DNA of 64,000 nucleotides. It comes from Hormiphora californensis (lineage: Eukaryota > Ctenophora > Tentaculata > Cydippida > Pleurobrachiidae). The translations under genes and the position numbers were made by a program. The notes under the pieces are model-generated. The model was not told the DNA's origin and made no database searches. It worked only from the letters and a program-made list of their open reading frames with translations. Shown here in pieces: positions 1 to 18,437 of this stretch (positions are counted from its first letter, which is position 1; each line of letters starts with the position of its first letter). The stretch is taken from the NCBI GenBank assembly GCA_020137815.1, contig CM035357.1:6560034-6624033 (forward strand), read 5' to 3'.

Positions 1-6947
<6,947 letters not shown>

Positions 6948-7675
6948 AGGGTAGAATGGGGTAAAATGGTCCACTTTTTAACGTTTTAGGTTCTAAAATA
7001 CGCAATTCATACAGCAGGAAGAAAAAATTATATAGGCTATCCAATGAAACATTTTCCTTTCAGACGAGCTAAATTTTAAAATCTGAAAGTTTTATTTAGT
7101 AGGTTAATTAATCAATTCAAAAAATTTGGTAGGGCTTTTTTTAGAAATTTTGCACTGGGGTAAAATGGTCCAGCCAATAGCATTGCTCGATTTTTATCAC
7201 GTGCCTGGTGTTGTTAGAGCACTGGGGTAAAATGGTCCATGTTATCTTCAGTAATTTCTGTTCTGCTGGACCATTTTACCCCAGTGTGCTGGACCATTTT
7301 ACCCCAGTGTGGTATCACGTGGTATTGGAGGCTCGATTTCATTGGTCCCAGGGTGAACCATTTTACCCCAGAGAGGGTGAACCATTTTACCCCAGTTTGA
7401 CTAATTTGACAATTTAATCAACTTAATAGTGGGTTTTTTGAAAAAATTTTATACCAAGTTTTAGAAGGATAAAAACCCTAACTGGCAGTTTTTGCAAAAT
7501 TAAAATCGGCCAACTCAAACAGAAATTACAGCAGTTTTAAAGCAAAAATTCGGAACAGAACGAGCAGGTCTCCGCTGGAGAAAAAGTCACGTGACTACAT
7601 GTAATAACTAGGACCATTTTACCCCATACATGTGCCATTTTACCCCGTGGACCATTTTACCCCATTTTACCCTAC
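6948..7675. mobile_element. Inverted-repeat element built from a GGGGTAAAATGGTCC motif
   Basis: The ends are inverted copies of about 28 bp (6948-6975 and 7647-7675), each containing the core GGGGTAAAATGGTCC. The core or its complement recurs at least nine times inside: plus orientation near 6958, 7157 and 7222; reverse orientation near 7269, 7291, 7357, 7378, 7611 and 7650. The motif therefore points inward from both sides. There is no transposase frame, so a non-autonomous foldback or MITE-like element is the simplest reading. It ends about 130 bp upstream of the kinase ATG. Confidence 0.7.
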
Positions 7676-7808
7676 TTTATAGAAAGCAGTTGCAGTCAGA
7701 GCTTTTAAGTTCCTTGTTTTCGTACCACGATTTGACGAAAGTAGTCAAGTTGTTTCCTTGTATCACATTGTAACACAACTCTCCTCCCCAAGTTATGAAC
7801 ACAACGCA

Positions 7809-8768
7809 ATGCTACAGACATCAACAACAACAACCCCCACATCAGGAACACCCACACCAGGAACACCACCAATATCTACCCGGTCCTTTACCGAGGAATA
7901 CACTCTTCACAACCTTATCGGAAGAGGGAAGTTTGCCCGGGTCTTTAAATGTCAACACAAGAAATCTGGACAGTACTACGCCGCTAAATTCCTGCATACC
8001 TGCCATCAGACACGAGTTGATACAGAGGTAGCGGTGCTGCGGCAGTTTTGCCACAACCGCAACATTATCGGACTGTTTGATGTGTTTACAGGACCTGCTG
8101 AGACTATCCTAGTGTTAGAGTATGTACAGGGTGGTGAGCTGTTGGACGTGGTAGGAAGTTTGTTGAAAACTGAGTACGATCTAACACATGTTGTAAAGCA
8201 GCTGTGTAACGCCCTGTACTGCCTACATTACAAAGACATTGTACATAAGGATGTTAAGCCTGAGAACGTGCTTGTTTGTGAGACGAATCTGCAGGTTAAA
8301 GTGGTAGACTTTGGTCTAGCACAACACCTCACAACTACCCCGGGTACCTCTTTAGACACTGACCACATCACAGGGACACCCGAGTTCATTGCGCCTGAGA
8401 TACTATGTAGGAGGTACGTGGGTACTCAGATCGACATGTGGTGTTTGGGTGTTACAGTTTACATTGCTCTGACAGGCATGTCACCCTTTCAAGGTAACAG
8501 TGATGTTGAGACCCTTTCTAAGATACTACACTGTTCCTACTACACCGGGGAAGATCTCTTTGGGCAGTACTCAGATGCAGCCCTGGACTTTGTAAAGAAG
8601 CTGTTAGTGTGTAATCCTAGGAAGAGGTTGACAGCAGCACAGTGTTTAGCACACCCCTGGTTAACAAAGAGGAAACAATCGAATCAGGTTGAGAACTTGT
8701 TACCCCGGTTAGATCAGATGATAGTACAGAGTGTTCCGGAGGAACCTGACTGTTTAGAGGGGGAATGA
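7809..8768 (+). CDS. Intronless serine/threonine kinase, CAMK group, DAPK/DRAK-like
   Basis: This is a single-exon protein kinase of about 319 residues from the ATG at 7809. The open frame runs 17 codons further upstream but from TTG, so I use the ATG. Numbered from 7758, the landmarks are: glycine loop GRGKFARV at 55-62, ATP lysine 77 in AAKF, helix-C Glu90, catalytic loop HKDVKPEN at 163-170, DFG at 184-186, GTPEFIAPE at 206-214, and a CAMK-type C-lobe ending HPWLTKRK near 306. The GTPEFIAPE block recalls the DAPK/STK17 group. HKD instead of HRD, with Val for Leu after it, is unusual, but the catalytic Asp is present. The N-terminus is a Thr/Pro-rich tail. There is no calmodulin-binding or death domain, so it resembles the short DRAK kinases. 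It lacks introns in a region where most genes are split, which would fit a retrogene. All catalytic residues are present, so it is probably active. Substrate unknown. Confidence 0.85.
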   Translation: MLQTSTTTTPTSGTPTPGTPPISTRSFTEEYTLHNLIGRGKFARVFKCQHKKSGQYYAAKFLHTCHQTRVDTEVAVLRQFCHNRNIIGLFDVFTGPAETILVLEYVQGGELLDVVGSLLKTEYDLTHVVKQLCNALYCLHYKDIVHKDVKPENVLVCETNLQVKVVDFGLAQHLTTTPGTSLDTDHITGTPEFIAPEILCRRYVGTQIDMWCLGVTVYIALTGMSPFQGNSDVETLSKILHCSYYTGEDLFGQYSDAALDFVKKLLVCNPRKRLTAAQCLAHPWLTKRKQSNQVENLLPRLDQMIVQSVPEEPDCLEGE

Positions 8769-10620
8769 GCGGGTGGTGGATTGATATTTTGAGATATCAG
8801 ATATCTGAGAAAAAGATATTGTTTATGACAGGGCGAAGGAAATCATCTTTTTTTTTGACCAACCGAGGCAACATGTCTGGAGATGAAAAGACACCAATGA
8901 GAGTGGAGGGAGTGAGAAAGAGAGAATTATCAATTCTTCAGTCAGTGTTTAATATGTTGACGTTTTTTATACTTTCACTTATTGCACCAGCAACAAAATA
9001 ACGTTTTTATCATGTTTTTCTTTTGCAAAGCGCTTCCAGTAAATATTTTCCATCCATTCACTTCAGAGTACTGAATCACGTCTTCCTAATTTCCTAACTT
9101 CAAACGAATAGAAAGTCCAACACATACCTAAACGCACTGACACAACACTAAACTAAAAAAACAGTACACTGAATCGTACTTCATATCTCTGAGCCACTAA
9201 ACCGAATTGGCTCCAGATTAGTTGGTAACGAAATTACCCCTCAACACGATCAGCGCAATAGGGGTGAGTTCGTAACCAACTAGAATAGTCGGCGAAGATT
9301 CACTACATGAACCGACCGACACAAGTAAACAACCAATCAGAACTCGTTATTTAGGTCACGTGACTAGTTATCAGCCAATCAGGGACCAGTATTTCCTGAT
9401 TCGGTCGATGAAGATTCACTACCTAGCAAGCATTTATCATAATATTATGCCAAAAACTAACAGAAATTAGTTGGCTGGAAAGGTGACCACTTTTGTTGTC
9501 AAACTGACACCTTTGCCCTTTCCGGGTTTTGACATCACTATCTTTCCCTCTCTGATTTCTCTCTATCTCTCTCTATCTCTCTCTCTAACTCCCTGATTTG
9601 CCCCCTGATTTACCCCATCGATGATATCCGTAACCCGGGCCGGGCAAAGGTGTCAGTTTGAAAACAAAAGTGGTCACCTTTCCAGCCAACTAATTTCTGT
9701 TAGTTTTTGGCATAATTTGGGTATATTTTTGGTATTTTCCGATGTGAAATAAGATGTTATACATGTCTGGACGTAGCAGAAGGTGTAAAGACCGTCAGGA
9801 ATCGCTAAATTACGAAAATTTAAATTTTGACGTCATTGTGACGTCATAACGTGATGCCACGACGTTATAACGTCATGATAGTGAAATATTATTATCGGGC
9901 TCATCTAGATAAAGAGGCTGACCAAGTTTGAGATCGATTGGACAAGATTTAAGGTCGCTAAGGCGAAAAACGCACATTTGTCATATCCATTTTCATACAG
10001 TCTTAACACTTCAGACGCGATTTGAGACCCCTAAAAATAGAGTTTCACAAATTCGCTATATAGTTTCTGAAAGTTTAGACGATTATCTTTCATAAGTGTG
10101 GTCTCCGTTTTTCAATCAGAAGCCGTCTTCAGGGTGTAAAATGAGCTCAAAGAAATTTGGTTGATTTGAAAAATGTCTTTTCTTTATGACACTTTGTTAA
10201 GACGTTCTGATTGGACCTAGAACATGAAAACTATTCGACTACACAATTCGAACGATTATCTTTCGAATGCAACAAACGAGAAGTGTCTATCTTATGTCGT
10301 TTTCTCTCAAAAATGATTATAAATTTGGTAAAAACAGCGTCTATCCATAGATAGATAGATAGACCCGGGACATTTATTGCTTTTGGCACGATGCTGTATC
10401 TCTAAAACTAAAAGAGATAGAGACTTGCCCTTTTGAACTACAGTAGATCTAGACTATGTGACACTGTATACCAAATTTCAGACTGATCGGTGCAGTGGGG
10501 GCCTCGCTATGGGCGTCGCAAAATGCCATTTTTGGCTAAAAACTGAAAAAAGTTATTACTGCATTCTGGCATGCGCAGCTGGGGGGGAGGAGATGGTCAC
10601 CTTTGCGCTTGCCAGCGCAG
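8769..10620. other. Intergenic or intronic DNA upstream of the first visible UPF2 exon
   Basis: No conserved exon was recognised. It holds a short hairpin at about 9217-9283, the inverted-repeat element at 9444-9716 and AT-rich repeat-like sequence with TAGA repeats near 10350. A 42-codon ATG frame at 8873-9001 has no recognisable similarity and most likely lies in the kinase 3' UTR. None of the N-terminal two-thirds of UPF2 is present. Confidence 0.6.
9444..9716. mobile_element. MITE-like element with ~85-bp inverted repeats
   Basis: The left arm begins ATTATGCCAAAAACTAAC at 9444 and the right arm is its near-perfect complement ending at 9716. The arms include TTAGTTGGCTGG, the GGTGACCAC block and the CAAACTGACACC block. 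The loop holds a short CT-rich tract. No coding frame is present, so this is a non-autonomous element or foldback repeat. Confidence 0.7.
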
Positions 10621-13600
10621 TAACTATGTCTACCCAATACCAGGAGCGTGTTGGTATTACAGTTGTTGAGAATGTCCTTGAAGCTATCAGAGTGGGGATG
10701 GAGATCAATCAGCCACAATATAACCAGAGGAGGGTGGCTGAGGCTAAACTCCTGGGAGAACTGTATAACTACAGGTCAGTAGAGCGTTATTATTATACAG
10801 GGGGGGGGGTAATTCTTGTTACCAGTTGGATAATTTAGGGGTGGGTTTCCTGTTCACTATTATGTTCAATGAAGTTCATTATGAACAGTGTTCATGTCAT
10901 TTAATCACTCTCCCTCTATATCACTATCAGGATGATCGAAAGTAACATTATTTTCAACACCCTTTACCTGGTGATATCATTCGGCAGTCTTCCTGATGGT
11001 GGGTGTTTGTTTGTTTGTCTGTATACTCATTATGACATGTCATTATTCATTGTCATGACAATTACTAATTCATATTTGTTTGTTTGTCTGTATAGGCATA
11101 TTTCTTTGTTTGTGGCTCATTACCGATATATCTGACCAGGTACAAATCCTATTGACCCTCCAACTGATACAATTCGTATTCGTCTCGTTCTGACCATCAT
11201 GGATACCTGTGGACAATATTTCGAGAAAGGAAACCTAAAGAAAAAGTGCGACACATTCTTACTGTTCTTCCAGGTAATTTGGAGATGGCTCCACCCCTTA
11301 CTCAACAAGAGATCAACTAAAAATCATCGCATTTTCAAATCTCTGTTTATCCATTCCTATAATACCACTGTATACTACTGATTTACATCCATCTTCCTCC
11401 TTCCTAGAAATACCTGTTTACCAAAGTGCAGCCCCTTCCAATTGATGTGGACTACAGTATACAAGATACCATGGAGGCTATCAGACCCCACATGACTCTC
11501 TACTCTACTGTGGTGGAGGTTGATGAGGCTATAGCTGAGATTTCACCACAACTTCGACATGTTCTTGGTACGTGTTACCGAGCAGCAGGAACTATGTAAT
11601 GAGTTATCAGCTGCCCCCCCCCCCCCCCCCCGTTACCAGTTATCAGGGAGATGCCATGACTGCTCTTCTGATCCCGATTAAAAGAGTGTACTATTTGGCA
11701 TTCAGTTGTCAGGCCAATGCTCTGACCATAGTTCTCGCGCACTCTGCGTGCAGAACAGAAAGAAATGAGAATAGGGTCAGGCCAATGCTCTGACAGGCAA
11801 TTAGTTGTCACTGTTGCCTAAAAAGTGTTTCTCTCTCCTGATCAGGATCACAAGAGGTTGATGATGATGAAGATGAAGATGAGGATGAAGATACAGAGAC
11901 GGAGGATGCTGCTGATGATGGTAACTCACCTACTGAGGACGAGGAGGTGAAGGTCAAGAAACTAGAGGTACGTGGTCAAAAAGTTATGAAAATTCAGTCG
12001 AAATACAAGAGTGTTTATAGTTAAAACAATCTTGCTCAGACACCACCGTACTGCTTTAAAAATGTAGAGGGGCTGATATCTAGGGGGTATCTAGGAGAAG
12101 GAGGGGGACGAGAGGAGGGGGACGAGAGAAGGTGAATCCACCACCGACATAACCGCTGCTGGAAAGGTCAACAGATATTCCGAAAACCACGGTTATAGGA
12201 AGGGGCCAGGGTGGAGAACCTTGAGTCGATGACAAAAGGTGGGTAACGTGGGTGACTGTCTGATAACTAAAGGAAGAGTTCCAATAGGACAAGGATCGAT
12301 AGAAAAAGCTGTTACGGAAAGCAGCGCTAGATTTTACTGTTCATATGGAGCACGGTCACAGTTTCAGGCGGCTGAAGTGCTAGAATGTTTAATAGAACAA
12401 AAAATAGTGGTGAAGTCGGGGGGGGGGGGGGGTGAAGTCAGTATTGTCAATAATATCTATGTTAGATCTTGTAAGATATGATACATCAAGGGCTGATTTG
12501 ATATAAAAATAGTCAGAAAGTGAGACGGGTGCATAGGCAATCATCACTTTATAAAGTAACTTCATATCATTGAACTTGAATTGAAGGTGAATAGGTTAGG
12601 ATCTTGTGGTAAGGTGACTGTGGTAGATCTCTAGCTAGTGAGGTGTGAGACACCCAGTACCCACTTGATTGACCTCATCCGAGCAGCTTCCAGTGAATCG
12701 AGCAACCCAACAGAGTGGGGAGCCCAAACTGGAGAGCAGTGCTCAAGAAGAGATCAAACCAAAGTAAGAAACAGAACCTGGCGTTGATGAGAGTTAAGTG
12801 AGTTGTTCTAGGTCGAATCTGTCAAGGAAGCGTTCAAGAATTTGCTCCGTCTGGTCAGTCCATGAAAGCTTGATATTGACAAGCACACCCATAAAAATAA
12901 GCGGGTTAACTTACCAATTTTATCACACTGTGGTATATCACTTGACCACGATCCGTCATCCTGACAAGTCAATGTTTTGCTCCCCATTATTATGATATGG
13001 TTGGCAGCACATTCAATTGTAACAATTGTCCCTGTTGGTGAGGTAGCCCACTCTCCTTGCATTGATCCCTCCACAGTGAAGGCTGGACACTCTGGTGCTG
13101 AATGGAAATAATATGTAGAGAAATTGGTGCGAGTTCTATAGCTTTGTTATGTAATTTACAGGTGATGTGCAGTTGTAGTTCATTGTAATTGAACCATATA
13201 TACTACACCACTACAACACTATAATTATGCACAATACTAGTGGTTAAATCATTAAATTGAGACCCTTACCTGCTCTGTAGAAGTCAGATGCTTCGTCAAG
13301 TTTGTGAAACTTGATCTTCTCCGCATCACCACCCCACCTTGTAACACAGCTGCTCTTTGGACTATCTGTGAACAGGTAGTTCAGCACCTCAACATTATTA
13401 CATCTGATGATAAAGGCGGTCTCTGTTTTGGTGAACGTCCATATATTCTCCGCCCCAACCGGGGGCTCTACTGGCAGGTCTGGGTATACGCTGGGAGTGC
13501 AGTACTCTATATAATACTTCATTGTGGACATCACAGCCACCCAACTGATAGTTTTGCCGTCCGTACCATATATATACAAATAGGTATTACCACCCTTTGT

Positions 13601-16185
13601 AGAGCCCGTCTTTATCTGGAAAGGTGTTCCCTCCAGGTCCCAGGGTATCATCACATCCTTCTCCACAGCTGTCCAGTCTGAAATACAATAATTAATATAC
13701 TACATAACTACTAAAAGTAAAGTAAAACAAATACATTACACGTTTTATCATAAATTACAAAGCATCAAATATTTATTTAATATGCATGTAAAATTATGTG
13801 ACGAACCTGTGAGAACAACTGTTCCACAGAGTGCAGCTGTGAAGAGAAGGAGACGTACCATCACTTATAACATAATAAATGAGAGTGTTAAGTAAACTTT
13901 TGACCTTTACTTGTCAGGCACTGACTGTAACATCTCGCAGTCGCACACTGAAATCACCCGGATGCTATTGGCAAAATGGCAATATAAAGGGTTTAGAAAT
14001 CTGTAACGGACATCTGTGACTACCTGCAGTAAGGGACCAGTGCTAAAGTGTGTTCAAAACATTCAAAAACCTCTGGCAGAGTGAATATAGATAGATCATT
14101 TGGGAATCCAGAGTTAAGGATAGAGCGAGATTTAGCTTGTTGTATAACAGTGGGCGCTTTAAGAGAAAATCATCGCTAACGTGTCAGCCAATGGTGTGCT
14201 AGAAAAAGGCGTGTGTTCCTCACGTGACAGCTTTTCAGCCAATTGGAGAAGGTAACGATGAGTACACAATTACAGAGGCCAGCAAGGAGATGAATTTAAG
14301 AGAGGGAGAGCAGAATCGGCACTAGAGAGAGAGAGTGAGAGAGAGAGACATTCATAAACATTCATAAATAAATTTAGTGTTGTACACAAAGTTTTAGCTC
14401 AAAGGGAGCCAACACTCAGATGACGTGGAAAGTCAGCAGGTTATAGTTTGCTGCGGGAACAGAGGGGCGCGACGTGCCCAACTACATAAGCTACTAGTAC
14501 TAGTCGAGATCTTAGTCTTACCAGGGACCCCGACACCGGAAATTTCATTGATTTATCACTGGAAGTGCCCCTGACCTTGAACTTTTTGCAAAGTGAAAAC
14601 TACTTTCTGAAACACCCTGTATATCCCCTTTCCATCTAAGAGGCGCCTTCAGCTTTTCTCTAGTATACTATACCACCACCCAACCACCCTCTATCTACAA
14701 TACCACCACCCTCCCCTCTATCTACAATACCACCACCCTCTATCTATAGGTACACAAGTGTGAAGAAGACGAGGAGTTTCTGAAGGAGCTGGAGAAGACC
14801 ATGACTGCAGAGTTGAGTGACAGGAAGACCAACATGAGGGTGGGAAGCAGTGATCTAGCACTGCCCATGAATAGGGGCTTCAAAGGTGTGTGTTAACTTC
14901 TGTGTCTCGTTGATAATCATACTACTTACTAAGCAAATTGTGTAACGGTGATCACCTAGCAACTACACTTGCACGTGCAATTATTAGAGTGACCTGGAGA
15001 GCTCTCTCCCGGTTGAAGTTGGGAAATTCAATTCTGCACGTGCATTCTTTTACTTCTGTCCTGTCGATGTCTAGCTCTTCCACCCCAAGCTCCACCCCAA
15101 GATTACGCCAACGTGTTCAAGCGAGCCAATCAACGACTACTGATAGCTTTACCCAACGTCACCCAAGGGTGATTACTCCAGTCGAATATAGAAATCTCCG
15201 AATCGGCTACATAGCGGCCAAGTTTTCACGTGATGAGTTTCTGGAACAGCACTGCACCTCCCTGACATTGATCTCTTAAATTCGCACCTTGACATTGTCA
15301 GGAAGCCCAGAGCGTACAACAACATGGGTAGGGAGAAAGTGAGAGATAGGCTAGGAACGGATGGTGCAGGTGATGTCAGCGTTCCCTAATCAAGCTACCA
15401 TTTCCCCGAAATTCGCCCGTAGGGCGAACGGGCCTACTAGTTAACATTAAATGCAGTTTGCAATATTATGAAGGAATATTTCTGACCCTTTACTATTCTC
15501 CAGGACCTAAGATAGACGGTAACAAAATGCAGTTTAGTGTTTTACTGAAGAAGGGCTCAAAACAACAATTCAAACCGATGGGTAAGTTATCAGCAGTAGC
15601 GGAAAGTCAGGATCGTGGAGTGAGGGGACGGGACACACGACAATAAATTTGTATTGATCAGCCCCTCATATCCATCCGTTCTAACACACATCAATTATCT
15701 CCACCAGGTATCCCGCTGGAGTCTGACTTTGCCAGTAATCTGTATGACAAGCAGAAGGCGGTGCTAAAGGAGAAGGAGGAGCTGAAGAGACTGGTACTAA
15801 GTCAGGAACAACGCCAAGAGGAGGAGGAACTATTGGTAAGATATTGGGGGGGGGGGAGTTATTGGTAGGTGTTGAGAGTAACTAGGGAAGTGTTACTGGG
15901 TATTATATTTGACCCTATCATGTGACTAGGGACACTTGCCTTGCTAGTGCTTTAAAAAGGGGTTCGAACAAAACAAAGAACCCCTTCCTCTCTCCCTATT
16001 ACCAATTACCCCCTTCCTCCCTCCCTATTACCCCCATCTCACAGGCGGAGGAACTAGAGTGTGGTGCAGGAGGTGGAGGAGGGTCAACAAGGAACTGGGG
16101 CTACACAGCACGACCCGCTGACCGGAAACAAAGACCAAGAAAAGCACCACAACTCACGACTGAGATGTTTAATTTTAGTCGGTGA
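10621..16185 (+). CDS. UPF2: UPF2, nonsense-mediated decay regulator; C-terminal third only
   Basis: UPF2 bridges UPF1 and UPF3 in nonsense-mediated mRNA decay in the cytoplasm. Nine exons are visible: about 10621-10774, 10931-10998, 11140-11273, 11408-11567, 11846-11967, 14760-14885, 15504-15591, 15708-15835 and 16045-16185. The first encodes the third MIF4G domain with the hallmark NQRRVAEAKLLGELYNYR. The next continue IRLVLTIMDTCGQYF and FPID-like text, then the acidic Asp/Glu linker (11846-11967). The last exons give the UPF1-binding tail, with KKGSKQQFKPMGIP and a basic C-terminus. All junctions are GT-AG and in phase, with no frameshift. The 5' limit of the first exon is inferred from an AG at 10619-10620. 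About 850 N-terminal residues (MIF4G-1 and -2) are not in the window: either a preceding intron exceeds 10 kb and encloses the kinase gene, or the gene is 5'-truncated. Intron 11968-14759 contains a minus-strand gene. Confidence 0.88.
12480..12790 (-). mobile_element. Degenerate LINE reverse-transcriptase tail
   Basis: Read on the minus strand, 12790 down to about 12480 gives text typical of the C-terminal end of non-LTR retrotransposon reverse transcriptases: LEHCSPVWAPHSVG, then DSLEAARMRSIKWVLG, then KLLYKVMIAYAPVSLSDYF. Stops and frame changes interrupt it and a poly-G run sits next to it at 12418-12432. It is a dead 3' fragment of a CR1/L2/Jockey-type element inside a UPF2 intron, just downstream of the nested sushi gene. 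Confidence 0.6.
12915..13861 (-). CDS. Secreted protein with an unknown N-terminal domain and a sushi (CCP) domain, nested in a UPF2 intron
   Basis: Exon 1 (13807-13861) starts MVRLLLFTAALCG, a typical signal peptide. Exon 2 (13270-13677) encodes about 136 residues beginning DWTAVEKDVMIPWDLEG; it has Trp-rich strands, WTFTKTETAFIIRC and a final SSCVTRWGGD block. I do not recognise this domain with certainty; it looks like a compact beta-rich extracellular module. Exon 3 (12915-13097) is a sushi domain with Cys in APEC, TIEC, TLTCQDDGSW and PQC, the usual four-cysteine pattern. A further 3' exon must follow because a good donor (GTAAGT) ends exon 3; its position is unclear, so the stop codon is not annotated. 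All introns are phase 1, as expected for extracellular shuffled domains. The gene lies wholly within, and opposite to, UPF2 intron 11968-14759. An adhesion, complement-like or lectin role would be a guess. Confidence 0.7.
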
Positions 16186-16455
16186 CAGTTTTAATATTTT
16201 TAACCACAATATATACATTATACATGCAAGAAGTGCTTTTGTTTTCAGCCCCCCGTTTTGGGCTAAATTGTGCTGTTGAGATGTCAGACCATGGGCCTCT
16301 CCTTTGTTTCCGACCCCGTAAAAATTGGTTCCAAACATTCCGAATCTGTCGTGTTTTATTTTGTTATGGTTTAGCGTGAATATCTCACAAGGTGACTACC
16401 AAAGAGGCACCGGTTGATGAAATTGGGACCGTAAATTGGTGTGGAACCAACTTCC

Positions 16456-18176
16456 CACGGCGTGCCTGGTGAAACTTTAACACGACCTAGCATGCTACGG
16501 GAAACCACCACTTGTACGTGGTAGCTGAGGGTCTACAGAATGGCGCTACGGTGCGGGAAAAAACATTCCATTGCCTAAAATCTTTTTTTTTACTTTTATT
16601 TGATTTGGGTCAAAATTGGCTATATTAAACGTGGTCCCGAAAAATCCATGATGACTTAGCACACGAAATATGTCACCCCCACCTATTTTTGCACGTAGAA
16701 TCGATTGCCGTTGAAGTCGAATCTCTAAAATGACTGTAAAATGGTCAAAAGTTGATTTTTTACCATTTTTTGGAGGTTTTTGGCCCCTAAACCATTGAAA
16801 ACGTTGAGATAGGAATTTGAAACTAGTGCCAATCGTTAAAATGGTCATTTTTCTACTAAGAACCAAGTTTTCGTGTATATCCGATTTATGGTTAGATTTG
16901 GGCAAATTGTTGAAATCTGCCAACTAGGAGAACCGTAACTTGATTTTCTTGTTTTTTGGATTTTGGCATTTTTTACAAACTTCTGATTGAAATGGTCAAT
17001 CGGGACCATGCTTAAGTTGTTTATGGGACGATTTTCGACTAAAATCCAAGATTTCATGCCAATCCAATAACAGATCGTTGATTTATAGAAAATTTAAGTA
17101 GGCAAAACGGTCAAAATAACAACTTTTCTTGCTTATTTTGACCGTTTTGCCTACGCAAATTTTCTATAAATCAACGATCTGTTATTGGATTGGTATGAAA
17201 TCTTGGATTTTAGTCGAAAATCGTCCCATAAACAACTTAAGCATGGTCCCGATTGACCATTTCAATCAGAAGTTTGTCAAAAATGCCAAAATCCAAAAAA
17301 CAAGAAAATCAAGGTAGGCGGTAAATGTTAACCAGATCTGAGAGAAAACGTACGTGCAAAACCACGTTTTTGTCCATAACTCAGTCATTTCTTGACCAAT
17401 TTGCAAAATCTTGGGCGCGTTGGAAAGAGGACATTTAGGTCTTTCAAATGAGCCTAATAAAACTAAAATCGGCGCAAAATGCGCGGCGTCATGGCGCAAA
17501 ATGCGCGTTTTCGCCACCACGCCGCGCATTTTGCGCCGATTTTAGTTTAATTAGGCTCATTTGAAAGAGCTCAAAGTCCTCTTTCCAATGAGCCAAAGAT
17601 TTTGCAAATTGGTCAAGAAATGGCTGAGTTATGGGCAAAAACGTGCGAAATTCTCACAGATCTGGTTAACATTTACCGCCTACCGAAAATCAAGTTACGG
17701 TTCTCCTAGTTGGCAGATTTCAACAATTTGCCCAAATCTAACCATAAATCGGATATAGACGAAAACTTGGTTCTTGGTAGAAAAATGACCATTTTAACGA
17801 TTGGCACTAGTTTCAAATTCCTATCTCAACGTTTTCAATGGTTTAGGGGCCAAAAACCTCCAAAAAATGGTAAAAAATCAACTTTTGACCATTTTACAGT
17901 CATTTTAGAGATTCGACTTCAACGGCAATCGATTCTACGTGCAAAAATAGGTGGGGGTGACATATTTCGTGTGCTAAGTCATCATGGATTTTTCGGGACC
18001 ACGTTTAATATAGCCAATTTTGACCCAAATCAAATAAAAGTAAAAAAAAAGATTTTAGGCAATGGAATGTTTTTTCCCGCACCGTAGCGCCATTCTGTAG
18101 ACCCTCAGCTACCACGTACAAGTGGTGGTTTCCCGTAGCATGCTAGGTCGTGTTAAAGTTTCACCAGGCACGCCGT
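16456..18176. repeat. 1.7-kb nested palindrome able to form a three-way cruciform
   Basis: An outer inverted repeat of about 480 bp has arms at 16456-~16940 and ~17690-18176. Between the arms are two further complete palindromes. The first has arms 16940-17118 and 17130-17313, with its centre at about 17124. The second has arms 17314-~17500 and ~17520-17688, with its centre at about 17510. The order A-B-b-C-c-a folds into a long stem crowned by two hairpins. The outer ends are CACGGCG / CGCCGTG, and TTCC flanks both sides, which may be a 4-bp target duplication. The mirror-image frames read from its arms are not genes. It lies 270 bp past the UPF2 stop and about 260 bp beyond the WDR91 stop, between converging genes. 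Probably a non-autonomous foldback transposon. Confidence 0.85.
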
Positions 18177-18437
18177 GTTCCCCGTCCTATCCGGTCACAC
18201 TCACACTCACACACCCAGACACGACGCGCGGCTCTAAAATTGGAGCGGTCTCGCGCGAGAAACCCTACTTTTTGAGAGCCGCGCGTGCTCAATAATCAAA
18301 GACAACTGTGTGACAAAGGTTGGGGCAAACACAAAATCGTAAAACACAGTACAAAAAACAAAAAGCGGAGGAAAAACAGCTCATTCTCTCACTATATAAA
18401 TCAGTTAAAAACAATGAATCACAATATAATGAAAATG

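Noticed and set aside
7758-7808. Kinase start 17 codons upstream
   Set aside because: The first codon there is TTG; the first ATG is at 7809, and no strong splice acceptor argues for an upstream exon.
11610-11632. Poly-C and poly-G runs (also near 12418, 32921, 53138, 61601)
   Set aside because: Simple homopolymers common in introns; no functional claim can be supported.
15067-15279. A 71-codon ATG frame in a UPF2 intron
   Set aside because: No recognisable similarity, no splice evidence and low-complexity N-terminus; kept as intronic.
16546-18087. Mirror-image 125-codon frames in the palindrome arms
   Set aside because: They are the same inverted-repeat sequence read on both strands, with no domain similarity and no splice context.
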